Of a stretch of 64,000 nt of DNA, positions 37,290 through 49,199 are shown one piece after another. The DNA comes from Phoenix dactylifera (Eukaryota; Streptophyta; Magnoliopsida; Arecales; Arecaceae). The notes under the pieces are model-generated. The model did not search any database and was not told the origin of the DNA. It saw only the letters and a list, made by a program, of their open reading frames with translations. Both the position numbers and the translations under genes were made by a program. How positions within the stretch are numbered: the stretch's first letter is position 1; each line of letters starts with the position of its first letter. The stretch covers positions 142,784 to 206,783 of the forward strand of contig NW_024068188.1 of NCBI RefSeq assembly GCF_009389715.1, given 5' to 3'.

Positions 37290-39005
37290 CTAGGGATCTT
37301 AAGAAAGCTAGGAGATAGGAGCTCATAGGAAACAATAGTCGCTTCAAGATCTATATATACAAATGGATGAATAATAAAATTGAAGTGATTTAAGGGCTGT
37401 GCAAAGTGATGATATCTCGAAAAAAATATCAATTATTCTCTCGTGCCAAAGATCTAGCCCGAACCTTGAAGGCACAAGTACGGATAACATTGAATCGAAT
37501 TGGAGAAGATATTAAGGAGGGGACGCTGCACGCTGCTAGAGGGTTTGTTATAGGAATGGATAGCTAAGATAAAAGGCCGTGCTTTGTTCCCATCGGCATC
37601 GTTCTTGGCTTTCCGGATGAGCAAGGCAAGAATAGAATATTCGGGGGAGCTTGGAACCGAAGCTGGATAGCGTGATTTCTTTCATTGCGAATCTAATCGG
37701 TTCAGCCTAGTTTGTTGGAATATTAGACAGGGAGACAAGGCCGCCAAGGACCGTTTGCTGGAAAAAAATTTAGGACGTGGCAACAATGAACAAGTAGTTC
37801 CCAAATAACTAAATTCTTTTCCTGAAAAAAAAGATAAAACAGTCTCAAACAGCTCATCCAATGGGAAAGGTCTTGCAGTCACACGTCCGGCTTCAAATCA
37901 TCATATCAAGAGGAAAAAGAATGAAAATCCTCTAATGTGTCCATCTTCCTTTCCCTTTACTACATCTCATATAATTATCTGCCTTTTTGACTTTCTCTCT
38001 TTTATCTAAAACTTTTAGTCCTGTTTTTGTTTTTAATAACGATTATACTCAATTACCTTACATACGGTTTTCGTATCAGTGGACACTTGAGAGCAAGTTA
38101 TACACAAGTTGGTGAAAAATGGACGTAAAGATACAAATTTATGGATTGTATGTAACTGTGCCACCTTAACACGATTGCTACGACTAAAACTTTTTTCAAA
38201 GAAAAAGAAAGGAAAAGGAGTAAACCATAGGTATATGGGTGATCTTGCCCATAGACAGGATTTGAGATAAATAACCATTGGATTATACACAGTTTTACAT
38301 CCTATACATAGCTGCTATAATTTTATACACACAAAAAAAATGTACAAGTTGTGAACCAAATTTATACATAATTTGGCAGAAGAGACGTGCTGGGATTACA
38401 TTTCAAACTAGGAGATAAGTCCTTTCCGCTATGATTATATATGACAAATCCTAACCCAACTAGAGATTGAGAGGTAAATACAATTTGTTTGATTGAGAAA
38501 CCAAGACTCTAGAAGTATTGGATTCTATCTCTTCTAATACAACTTTATCAATTCTTCTCCACCTCCTTTTTCCCTTTTTATGAGGTCTCAACTTTCCAAC
38601 AGTTGTTCTCACAACTCATATACATTGCACATGTCGAGACCTAAAAATAAATAATTGTAGTTAAGAGTAATGCAAATATTCTAGAGCTTGGCCTATTTCA
38701 TTAGATATGCCATTGATAATCATTCAACATTCAACATTTCTCTTGAGAAAAATATTTTGACTAGAGGATAAGCTTGATAGCTGCAGTTATCCATGATGAA
38801 AACCACATAGGCTATTGAGTAAGTCTAGCAATCTTCTAAATTGCAAAGTGCATAATGATGCGTACAAGCCAAGCCATGTCAGCTATCAATGAGGGCCCAT
38901 GCATGAAAAAGTGCCAGCTTGTGCATGCCATGCACTTAGCATTGCTTCGAAGAAGGAATAAAAAAAAGAAGGATTAAATAAATTTTTATAGGGACCAATG
39001 ATGAT
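37290..39005. other. Intergenic DNA
   Basis: Nothing recognisable as a gene. AT-rich with several short A runs. Confidence 0.35.
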
Positions 39006-39007
39006 AC

Positions 39008-39021
39008 AGATACCACTGGAT

Positions 39022-39058
<37 letters not shown>

Positions 39059-39070
39059 ATACCACTGGAT

Positions 39071-39132
<62 letters not shown>
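39008..39132. repeat. Duplicated (CT)n microsatellite with its flank
   Basis: The unit 'agataccactggatag' followed by (CT)n occurs twice head to tail. The CT tract is about 33 nt in the first copy (39024-39056) and about 59 nt in the second (39074-39132). Confidence 0.9.
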
Positions 39133-39139
<7 letters not shown>

Positions 39140-39537
39140 TTAGGAGCTCTACCAAAAACCTCTTGTATGCTTCATCCTTGCAAGGAAATAATTTCAATTG
39201 TATACAAATTGTATAGTATAATTCTGTATATGTTTATGCACTCAAGTGCCTATCACCCCTAAAATATTTTGACGCACAAATAAAAGAATCTACATATTTA
39301 TCTCTTTTTTGATAAAAGAAGGAATAAAAGTTCTGTCTATTTCATTAAGGCTATAAACAGAGAAATGTAAAGATACTTATAGTATCCACAAAGAAACCAC
39401 GAAAGCATCCCAACAATAATAAAGTCATCATCTCGTAGAACCCACCCTATGTTTGGGGTCCCATAGGACTTAGGTTTTATAAACTATCATCATCTCAGCA
39501 ACACAGCCGGCTGAAGATCGATTCTAGATTTCTCTAC

Positions 39538-40458
39538 TCAGCTGGGCAGCTGGCACTCCACCACAGCTGGCTTCTTTGATTGATTACATGTGACACATGA
39601 TGGCATCTCTGAGTAGGGCACTCCCTGCAGCCTGCACACTTGTGAAACGGTAGCAGAATTGGGGTGGCCTAATCTGTGATGGCAGAGGACACTTGAGTTT
39701 GGTGAAGCCTGTAGTACTGTTGTAGAGGCAGTGAAAGGTTTTGTGGTCATTGTGGAAGATGAAATGGAGTAGAGACCATCAGTACACTGATCCTGAAACA
39801 GTGTCTGCCCTGTTTTCTTGTCCTTAATTACACATCCACCCGAGTCGAAAATGACAACACAATCATTATCAACAGCTAATTTATGTACTGACAGAAGACT
39901 GTGTGAAATTTGTGGTGAATGAAGCAATTTAGAGGGGCGAAAACTATGAGAGTCAGTAGTAATCGTACCAGAACTGGAATGGGTAATTGGAATCGAATTG
40001 CCATCACCTACTGAAATCTGATTTGTACCGAGGAATGGTGATGCATTGTGAAGAGCAGCAGGGTCAGCTGTAATGTGGGAAGATGCTCCACTGTCGATGA
40101 TCCAGTTTCTTGTTTGTGTGGAGGGAGGTGCTGTAAACAGCGCCTGATGGTTTGTATCTGGAGGGGAATACTGAGCATTTGGGTATAGGTGGAACCAGCA
40201 ATTTGCAGCTGAGTGCCCTGTCTTCTTGCAGATTTGACACTCGATGAAGTTTGAGTTGTTACGCCCGGACCGCCCACTTCCTTGCCATCCTCTTTCCTGC
40301 CATCTGCCTCTATTTTGGTCATAGGACCATCGTCTACGTCCTCGAGGGAATTGGTTTCTTGATCGGCCCCTTCCACGGACAGCAGAGAGAGCAAAAGACA
40401 ATGCTGTACTGGAATGCTGTGAGTCTTTGTTAAGCAGGATAATTTCCTCACTGTTCAA
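39538..40458 (-). pseudogene. Copia gag C-terminus, protease and pre-integrase fragment
   Basis: A 306-codon open stretch without an ATG at its start; it is the continuation of the upstream gag frame after a frameshift. It contains a CX2CX4HX4C zinc knuckle (C74, C77, H82, C87), an aspartic protease site with the DSGA triad (D122-A125), and the integrase HHCC zinc region (HHRLGHPN at 260-267, then CVTC at 288-291). The last nine or so codons are read from the inverted LTR arm, where a stop ends the frame at 39538. The catalytic integrase core is missing. Confidence 0.85.
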
Positions 40459-40475
40459 TAATGCATAAAATTCAT

Positions 40476-41099
40476 CTAGTGGGAGAGAGGAGGATCTAAT
40501 TCGGATAGCAGTAGAAAGGCGTCGTAGGCTGGTGGAAGACCAATTAGAATGTAGAGGATTATATCTTCTGATTCCATTGTGGAACCGGCTGCTCCCAAGG
40601 TATCTACCTTTATCTTGATCTCTCCCAGATATTGTTGCATGGATTTGTCATCCTTTTTCAAATTGTGGAGCTCATTCTTAATTTGAATGACGTGTGATTT
40701 GGAGGCAGAGTTTAGCCTTGTTTCTAAAGCAGACCAAATTTGAAAGCTATGGTCTAAGTTTACTACATGGTGTAGAATAGCAGGAGAAATTGTTGAATTA
40801 AGAGCAGTGGCTAAGAACTGATCAGTCAGAAGCCAATTATCATATTCTTCTGAGCTGCTGGAAGGGCCTGAGGGAGGTTTATATACAATTGATCCATCGA
40901 GGAAAGCGAAAAAACCTGATGCTCGAAATACCCAGAAGATCTGCGATTTCCATGTAAGGTAGTTGTCTGATGCAAGTTGAATGGAAACAAGAGATGTGAT
41001 TCTTGTAACCAGGAACTTGAGTTTTGGAGAGAATATCGAGTCGGATGAGTGTTGAACTTCATCTGATCGAACTGCACTTACTGAATTCGGGGATGTCAT
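40476..41099 (-). pseudogene. Copia gag N-terminal part (UBN2-like), frameshifted
   Basis: It starts at the ATG at 41099, 114 bases after the primer-binding site. The 207 codons contain typical Copia gag blocks: LASDNYLTWKSQI near the start, then KSHVIQIKNELHNLKK and ILIGLPPAYDAF. A one-base shift near 40512-40525 (after GLPPAYDAF) sends the frame to a stop at 40476, while the neighbouring frame continues into the zinc knuckle. This copy cannot make an intact polyprotein. Confidence 0.85.
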
Positions 41100-41212
41100 T
41101 GACTCTTCTGCAGTATCTGCCGCTGAGAGTAGTTACTTGGGGTGGGATATAGAGATTCGAGTGATAGTTGGGAAGAAGGAGGGTGGGAAGTTGATAGAAG
41201 GGAGGACCGCCT

Positions 41213-41224
41213 GCTCTGATACCA
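41213..41224 (-). other. Primer-binding site of the Copia element (initiator Met tRNA)
   Basis: The minus strand reads TGGTATCAGAGC, the standard plant Copia primer-binding site complementary to the 3' part of initiator tRNA-Met. It lies directly inside the LTR and fixes the orientation. Confidence 0.88.
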
Positions 41225-41601
41225 TAAAGGGATTCTCAGAACGTATAGAACATAGAAGAGCTGAGAGGAAAAGAAAATTGATGTATTAGGCTTCTCTCAC
41301 TAAAACATTACATTCCTCTCACTGGCGCGGCACAAGCTACAGTGCTCGGCTACAGTGCCGTACTTCAGTAAAAAATTAAACAATGCTTACAGAAATCAAG
41401 TATTTATAGACTTGTGAAGAGTTGCCCTGCTAAGTCTTGCTCTGAAAGAAACCTGGTAGCTTGCAGGGGAAGAAGACGAGCTTGGTATCTTGCTGGGGAA
41501 GAAGAAAAAGCCAGTTGTGGTGGAGTGCCAGCTGCCCAGCTGAGTAGAGAATTCTAGAATCGATCTTCAGCCGGTTATGTTGCTGAGATGATGATAGTTG
41601 A
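41225..41601 (-). repeat. 5' LTR of the Copia element
   Basis: About 375 bp between the primer-binding site and the outer boundary. It carries a TATA-like CTATAAATA on the minus strand at 41401-41409. Canonical TG/CA termini are not evident, so the ends are approximate. Its outer ~90 bp recur inverted at 39482-39576. Confidence 0.6.
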
Positions 41602-41609
41602 TAGGTTTG

Positions 41610-43530
41610 ATTTGTAATTACCACCTAGCTAGCTAAAGTGCTAGAAAGCTATCTAATGGATAAAGCTGTAGATAAGGATCAAATTTTATGATGGAAAAGG
41701 GCTATTAGTGTAACCCAACCACCTCTTCTATAAAGGAGGTCCTAAAGAAAAATGGGCTTTCTAGTATATCCTTAGATGCATAAATGAAAATGAAAAGAAG
41801 AGACCAAGAGGAGAAAAAGGAGAGAGGGGTTTAGAGTCTGGTGCTCCTTTGAAGCCCATTCTTTCTTTCTTGTCAAATGCCTATCAAAAAAATTAGGGTT
41901 AGGTTTTTAATAGAAAGAGGAGAAGGCAGGTGAAAAGGGAGATGGTTAAGCTTTAGAATGGCTCAAGAAAGGTATAGTTTCCTTAAGAGTATTCCAAATT
42001 TTAGCCTACTTATAAAAGCTTTCTTCTATGATTTTTTTTCTTAGATTTTGGAAGAGGAAAGAGGGTTTTATAGTGAGAGATGAGGGATTTTAATATTAAG
42101 ATTTAATGACCATATGGTTGTCCTAAATTTCATGTCTAGGAGAGGGAGATTGAGTGACTTAATCCTAGAGCCTAAGAGATTGAGAAAAAATTGATGAGAT
42201 AGCGCAAATGAAGGATTGAGATGATAAGAGAATATATTTCTATGGATTGTGTTCCTTTGGAGGGATAGAATTGTATAGAGAGGCGAAGAATTGGTTTCAG
42301 GGCTATAATAAAATCATAAGAGATTTCAAGGTTAATGAATTTGAGATGGCATGGTTTCATTGCATAAGAGATATAAAGAGAGGATTGAAAATGTAGAAGG
42401 TGGAGATATAAGAAGGGTGGGTTTGTTTAATCATGTTTCTTTGGAATGCTAGTATTAGAGTAAAGAGAAGAATGTTAGGATTAGGGGAGTGATGAGGAGG
42501 TGAGCTAGATGGAGGAATTTGATTGGATCCTACCCTCCTCCAAGCATTGGTGATGTAGAGGTCGATGGATGGTTGCAATGTTATAGAAGAAGGGAGTGTC
42601 ATCTAATTGTATAACTTGATGGTAGTATTGATGTGAATGCTATTAGATTTAGGAGTAAGATTTAGGGTTACTTGATTTTTTTGGGAAGGATAAGAGGACC
42701 AAACATAGCATACCAATATTAATTAGGAAATGCATGTCAAGGATTTGGAATCTAAATCGATAACATTAGTTACGAGAAAAAATCTTAGTCATTTAGTGGA
42801 ACAAGGATTCAATGTGACAAGAGAAGTGTAAGGAAGAAATTAAATTAGTTAGAAGGAATAATGATGTCAAGACCTCTCAGGATGCTACTTGGTAAGTCAT
42901 CCAATGAGAGAGAAGGATGTGGGTTAAGATGACTGTTCGTCCGATTCCTGTTTACCTAAAAATATGCTAAACAGATCGTTGTTAGAACCGACAAACAAAA
43001 TTTAAATTAATTTTTACTCTTACCTTTCCTACTCGAAGAATAGCGGTTGTAAGAGGTCGATCCATAGGGAGGCGAGTGGAGTTGCTTAAAAATAAAAACG
43101 TTCACTCGAATTAAAAATCAATTTTTGATTAATAGAAGAAAAACATTACGTTGGGGATGTTGACGGATTCTCTGGTCTACCGGAGAATATTTTCTACTTG
43201 AAATTAACAGAAAGACAGGTACTTAAATTCGAAAAGCATTTATATATTTAATGGAAAAGAAAGCTCTGGCATAAAATGGATAAAAACCGTGCTAGGACTA
43301 TTGAAGACCAGAACATCGATTGCATGAAATAAATTTTAATGTATTGCATAAAAAAAAAGAAAGATTACAGAATTTGAAGAACGGAAATTAAAAACAACAG
43401 AAATTACAACTTTAGCATAAATAAAACTCTCTATTAAAATAAAACTAAAAACCCCAAAACATCTTGCTCTCAATTAAAATAAGACTAAAAATAAAACAGA
43501 AAGCTAAAACTAAAAATAAAATAAAATAAA
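41610..43530. other. Intergenic DNA
   Basis: No gene is recognised. 41700-42640 is purine-rich on the + strand. 42950-43530 is A-rich with 'aaaataaaa' repeats and may be the end of a larger non-coding element that includes the GC-rich block to the right. Confidence 0.35.
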
Positions 43531-44645
43531 AACACAATGCTCTGCTTTGGCGATCGTGATGGTTCTTCTTCCCTTGTTTCTTGGCCAACCGAGCATACCT
43601 CCTCCTCCTGGGACCCGCCGGCCACCACCCAGCCAAGCTCCTTCCTCCTCCCCTCTTCTTCTCTGTTCTCTCCTTTATATAGATCTCCCCTATCCCTTGA
43701 AACCGGCGGTGGATCTCCTGATGGAGGGGTAACGGACGCGAGTCTTGTGCGATTTGCTGACACGGGAGGGCTGAAGAAGATGGCTGGATCGGTGGAGCTG
43801 GCCGCAGGATTGCTTGGAGGAAAACATGGATCCGCCACAGAGATGGCTGGGATCACGGCTTGCAATCGGATGGTAGATGCTTGATTGCGGATGGTTGTGA
43901 ATGCGGACGGAAACGGGGGTCTTCCGAGAGGCTGGGAATCATGGATTAGCGTCCGCATCACGGGCGCAAGCAGAGGCGGAGGAAGGGGAGACGCGGGCTG
44001 AGGCGCTGGGGATCCGGCGGAGCTAGCACGGGTGCTTGGCTCGGATCTGTGAGGCGGAATGGCTGGGATTTGCTGCTTTTGAAACGGGCGGAAGAAATGG
44101 GAGCGGACGTCGGATGCTACTATCACGGGGACGCGTTGAAATGAATGCCAACGGGAAGGAGGGGCTGGCCGCTGGGATCGTCCGGCTTGGATCACGAGAG
44201 AGGGGGACGGTGTGGGCGGACGCTGGGAGGAGGCGTTGATGAATCGGAAGGAGGGATCTGCGGGATGGATGCTTCACGGATGGAAGAAGATGGATCCTCT
44301 TCTTTGGCCTACGGACGAATGCGAAATCCGTGATGAACGCGGACAGGCGTTGGAGACGCACTGGGGACTCCCGTGATCGCACGGAATGGGGCGCACGTGG
44401 GATGCTATGAGGATCTGGAAGCTTGGAGCTGGGGAGGATGGGCGACCGCGATGCACTGCGGGAGGCTAAGTGGCTGAGAAGGAAATGATCGCGGGGCCTT
44501 GATGCGGGACTGATTTGGAAGGTGATCTGATGGATGGTGCGGGATTTCATGCTTGCATGGCAGCTGGAGAATTTGTTGAGCTTGAGCTGCCGGGCATTGG
44601 GCTCAAACCCAATGTTATTGGGTCTCTTGGACTCCTTGCACTCAA
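43531..44645. other. GC-rich block without a recognisable gene
   Basis: About 1.1 kb of GC-rich sequence set in AT-rich DNA, with sharp changes at both sides. Two long overlapping minus-strand open frames (44649-44023 and 44195-43485) start with GTG rather than ATG. They encode Pro/Ser/Arg-rich low-complexity sequence with no domain I recognise. Long open frames are expected by chance in GC-rich DNA. It may be the internal region of a large non-autonomous retroelement or a CpG-rich promoter-like island; I cannot decide. Confidence 0.35.
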
Positions 44646-44649
44646 ACAC

Positions 44650-47600
44650 AAATACAATGTTAATTAATTAATTTTATCATTAAAGATTAACTATAATACT
44701 AATTAAGGTGGTACGATGATTGCACTTTTGTGCTCTCATCAATGACTATGGTTTTATCATAGTGCGTTCTTCTGGGAATACACTTATGATAAAAAGGATA
44801 TGGTGAGGATATCAAGAGGTCCAATAATATATAGACTTAGCCCAATTTTATATTTGATTTCTGAAGGGTTTAATTTGGAATATATGTATAGATTTGGAGG
44901 CTAATTAGGCTTATGTGCCCTCAAATCGGATAAATTGGATTAGGGAGGATGAGTAGGCTTAAAGAGGGGTTGGTTTGGTTGGGCAAAACTTTGATTAAGT
45001 ATGATTAAATATAATTGGGTTTGATTAGGTATGGGATATACTCAAAAAAGTTAACTTCACTAGATTTGTTTAGGATAGTGTTGATTTGGTTGGCTAAATT
45101 TGGGATTGGGCTGGATCACATTAACCGAGATTTGGGTTGGATGGATTGAGATTTAGGTCGGATAGGCTAGAGTTTTTTGCCGCTATGTAAGGAAGTTACT
45201 CCTTTTATAGCTGGAAGTATCTACACTACAATAAATCAGGTAATAGGGGTAGTATATGTTTTATCAATTAATTTTTCTCACAGGACTATTTGTGAGAGTG
45301 CCTTGCCATCGTTGGCTCAATTGATTGCCTAGATTTACTCTGCAGTAGAATGTATTTATTTCTTTTTGTTGATATCATTATTATAACAATTTCCTACTCT
45401 CTTGGCATATTCTAGATATATATTTACTTAATCTATATCTATTTTAATAATAATCATAAATTGAAAATTAGAGGATTAGTCTAAGCAACACTAGCCACAT
45501 TCCTTGTCCAAAGAAAATTGCTACGATTTTGAATAAAGAAGATCCAACATCCTTTTCTGAGGGTGAGAAAGATTAACCATTAGGATACTATAATGAAAAA
45601 GAGTCGGACCAATGCTGATTGAACTATCTGATGCAACATATGCTCTTGGATCACATGATGATTTGCATGAAAGCACAGCTCATGTGAATTTATAGCCATG
45701 CACTTTCATGCATCTTAGATGTGAATGAAGGACCCATGCTGCATTGAACCAAATAGTTCAATGAACGATGGACCCAACCAGCATTCTATCATAATTTATA
45801 CATACTAATGTCAAGTATTAACTTGAATGTGTCCTCTATGTTGTGGAGCTTTCACCCAAATGTTCATTATTCATGTATTTCTATCATTCACCTCTTTATG
45901 AAGTTGATACGTTATGATAGGATAGATTTCTATCTTACAAGATGGGGTCATAGAGAAGATAATTTACAAAGTGCATCCCCCTTTTCTTTGATGTGCTCCT
46001 TATAATTTTCGATTAAAGAATAGTCTTATACTTTGATTTATTTTTTACTATCTCATATTTTCTTAGGACAAAAAGTGCTTTGATATGATCATCACATCAG
46101 AACAAAACTATCTCCATATTGTGTTTGGTTTTTAGATAACTAACAAAGGGATGGCTAAAATTAAGCACCAGTATCCACCAATTTACCAATTAATTATGAA
46201 GCCAAAAAAAGGGTTATTTGGCTATTGCTCAATTAACCACACTTTTTGCTAAGATGGTAAAATATTGTTTGCTTGAAAAAATTATGGATAGTGTCACCTT
46301 TTGAATAATATAGAAAAATGTAGCAACAGAGAAATATAATAGGCAATAGCTCTCTTTTTTTCTTTTTTTTTCAAGAAGACTTCTTAAAAATCTATTCCAT
46401 GCCTCGGGTGCTCTTCTCAGAAGTAGGCAATAGCTATTTCTGGGATTTTGTTGTTGTTATTATCAGGCTCTTCTTCCTCCTCCTCCTATCTCTCCAAGTT
46501 TGGTTGAAATATCATGGGATAGGTCAGGTAATCCACGGAATAACGTCTTTTTATCTCGAGACAATTTATGGTCGCATTGTAAGCTCTCTGTCCCCAGCCA
46601 TGTTGAAAGGATATTTAGGAACTAAAGTTGGACAATTTGTGACTTGGGACATTTCTGAGCAATTTCTCCATCATATATGGGCTTTATCTATTTACTTATT
46701 TATTTTCTAGCATCCATTCCGGTATGAGCACCATTTTGTGTCAATGTTGAAGCTCATACAACTCACGCCGGACTAACCAAGTCATTGCCCATCTAGCATA
46801 CAATATGGTCGCAGCATCAAGAACCAATCTTTTAATCCACCGTAACATGATCCAATGACTCCATCCATTTGGTTAAGGGATCGACGAGTTTGTCATAAGA
46901 GGTTCTCCCAACAGTTGGAAGGGCATGGAAGAAGTTCAGATGATTCGGAGAACAAATTCTAAAAGAAATAGCCGTTAAACCATCAAAAGTAAAGGTTGCT
47001 TATGTTATTACGGTATTGCACAAATTGCAAGTAAATAACATGTGCACGGTGGCTACAGCAACTACCATCCAGATAATTTTGAGCACAGTTAGCAACAACC
47101 CTGCTTGCTTCAGCTTAAACACAACCTTTTCCAGCTTCAGATTAACATGAATGGAATCGAATTCGTTCATGGAAGCAACTACCCCTTCCTCTCCCCTTAG
47201 CAGGTGTTCAACCTGCTCGACGAACCCCTCCATGAAACGAAGCCAAGGTGGAGCCCCATAAGCACCATTGTCACTGGCTCTCGGCGAAGAGTCATCAAGT
47301 GATCGGCAGAGTCTCGAAATAACTGGTACAAATCACTCAGCACCAAATAAATTGATGCTGGCTGCCCACCAGTTTATTCTTTCCGTACGAGGAAAGGCAG
47401 TTCAAAGAAAATTGGTAGAAACTGGAAAACTAACTTAATGAGGTAGCACCATCAAATTGGAGAATGCCAGGGCTAGGTTGCCCGGACTATTTCATCCAAC
47501 TATTTCGTACGCGGACTAAGTCAGGTTTCCCGGTCAAATATCGTAAAGCTTTCCTACCTCCTAATCCGTTTCGCTCATGTAATCACCATTATGAAAAGCA

Positions 47601-48022
47601 AAGTGCTCTCTTAATTGCAGATTTTCTTTAGCATGATCTAAGGATCGATGAGTTTTGAAGCTACTCCTTACCCACTTTCCCTTCAACCAAATATGAACAG
47701 GGCACATATGAATCTCACAAAGCTCGGCAAAATGTATAAGAACTTCTCGAATTACAAAACAAGCTTCAATGAAACAGAGCATGAGCTGAACCACTTCCTG
47801 CAACAAAGCAGGTCGCAATTCCCTATGCCGGAAAATTAAATCTCACAAAGCAAATATTCATAGTCTTTAACAACAGATCATCAGCAAATTAGCATAGAAC
47901 AAGACCATCCGTCCGGTTTCTTGTACCAAAGCAGAGAAGAGCAGTAAAAATTAAATAAATATATACAAATAGAAGCTGTTAGACTTGAGAAGCGGAGAGG
48001 CAGAGAAAGAAGGCATGCGAAA
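44650..48022. other. Intergenic DNA with unassigned short frames
   Basis: Mostly AT-rich. On the minus strand, 47233-47000 has an ATG-initiated 77-codon frame (MEGFVEQVEHLLRGEEGVV...) that remains open upstream to about 47320 (ISRLCRSLDDSSPRASDNGA). 47818-47561 is a second open stretch with no ATG. They look somewhat protein-like but I recognise no family. They could be a gene fragment. The ERF 3' UTR should lie just below 48023. Confidence 0.3.
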
Positions 48023-48873
48023 TTAAAGGGCAAGAGAGTCATCAAAATTCCACAGCATCCCCATACTCGAAGGCACGGCCGCTTGCTGATTACAGGCAGT
48101 TGTCCCCGCCTCCGGCAGCACCGCCGCCGCCGCCGCCGCCGCCACCTCCGGCTGCGCCACCGCTCCGCCCTCCATGTACGGGATCTCGAAGAAGTTCATG
48201 TACGTCTCGTACGCCATCAGCTCCTCCGACAGCCTCTTCACCTCTCCGCCGGCATCGCCGCCGTTGGCAACCGCCGGAGCCGGGGAAGGCTCCGCCGTTT
48301 CCAATTTCGGAGCAACGGATGGATGGCCCTGGTAGACGGAGGGGGGGAAAGAGGGGATGGGGCCGCGTGGGTAGTGGCGTGATGGATGGGATTGGGATTT
48401 CGGGGGCTCGAGAAGGGGGTCTTCGTTGGGGAAGTTGACCTTAGCCTTCTTGCCACGGATGCGGCGAGCCTCGCGGTCGTAGGCGCGGGCTGCATCCTCG
48501 GCGGTATTGAAGGTGCCGAGCCACACGCGCACGCCCTTCATGGGGTCCCGGATCTCGGCCGCCCACTTCCCCCACGGCCGCTGCCGGATCCCTCTGTAAA
48601 GATTCTTCCTTTCCCTCTTCCTCTTCGCTGCATGCAACAAATTCTTCTTTATTTTCCAAGGAAAAAAAAAAACCAAACCAAACTAAGGAGATCGCGATGG
48701 GAATAGAAGCGAAGAAGAATACGTTTCTCGGAGGGAGCAGAGACGGGCTCGGGCGTGTTGGGGAAGAAAGAGTCGGAGGCGTCGGGCCATAGTTCGGAGG
48801 CGGAGAGGAGGCGGTTGGAGCCGCTGCTCTTCCGGGGAGGGATGAAGTCGGAGATGATGGCGCCACCGCACAT
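48023..48873 (-). CDS. Group VII ERF transcription factor (AP2/ERF, Cys2 N-degron), 2 exons
   Basis: Minus-strand exons are 48873-48723 and 48627-48023, joined across a 95-nt GT-AG intron, giving 251 aa. The N-terminus [13 protein letters not shown] is the signature of ERF group VII. After Met removal, Cys2 can be oxidised by plant cysteine oxidases and enter the Arg/N-degron pathway, so the protein is stable only at low oxygen or nitric oxide (established for this group). A basic nuclear-localisation stretch (PKRKRERK, 51-58) precedes one AP2 domain (about 61-117, from [19 protein letters not shown] to KAKVNFP), which binds GCC-box-type DNA. The C-terminal half is Pro/Ala-rich with an Ala run, ending [12 protein letters not shown], typical of an activation region. 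The gene looks intact. Confidence 0.95.
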
Positions 48874-49000
48874 GGCTGGACTGATGCGAGCTTTCTACGA
48901 GGAGAGGTAAGGTATAAGTGGAGAGAAGGGGATGGGTTTATGGGCGTTATGGGGAGGAAGGAGGAATGGCGGTGATGGGGTGTTTGAGGCGGCGAGGGTG

Positions 49001-49010
49001 GCTTATATAG
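49001..49010 (-). promoter_or_regulatory. TATA box of the ERF-VII gene
   Basis: The minus strand reads CTATATAAGC about 130 bases upstream of the ATG, consistent with a leader of roughly 100 nt. Confidence 0.6.
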
Positions 49011-49199
49011 AGATTGCGATTTGCCTTCTTTTTTTTTCGGATTGCGTTGCGTCACGCTGGTCTCGCTTGCCCGGAAGATGCGCGTGGGCCAGAGGAGCCA
49101 GCAATCCGGCTTTTCCACACGCGGTCTGGGCGCAACGACCACTAGTTCTTGTCATAATTACGATGATATGCGTACGATAGCGCCTGTTAGAATGCGGGC

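Larger units (their letters stand above)
39478..41601 (-). mobile_element. Truncated Copia retrotransposon with inverted LTR arms
   Basis: On the minus strand the order is LTR, primer-binding site, gag, zinc knuckle, protease and the start of integrase. The element then stops: the rest of integrase, reverse transcriptase, RNase H and the 3' LTR are absent. Instead the 3' side ends with about 90 bp of LTR sequence in inverted orientation. The arms 39482-39576 and 41505-41599 are reverse complements with about four mismatches. The word TAGGTTT flanks both sides (39471-39477 and 41602-41608) and may be a target duplication, though it is longer than the usual 5 bp and the ends lack TG/CA. This is a non-autonomous dead copy. 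Confidence 0.75.

Noticed and set aside
48441-49142. 233-codon minus frame over the ERF gene
   Set aside because: Low-complexity Pro/Ser/Arg reading in the wrong frame; the ERF exons lie in another frame with a clear AP2 domain.
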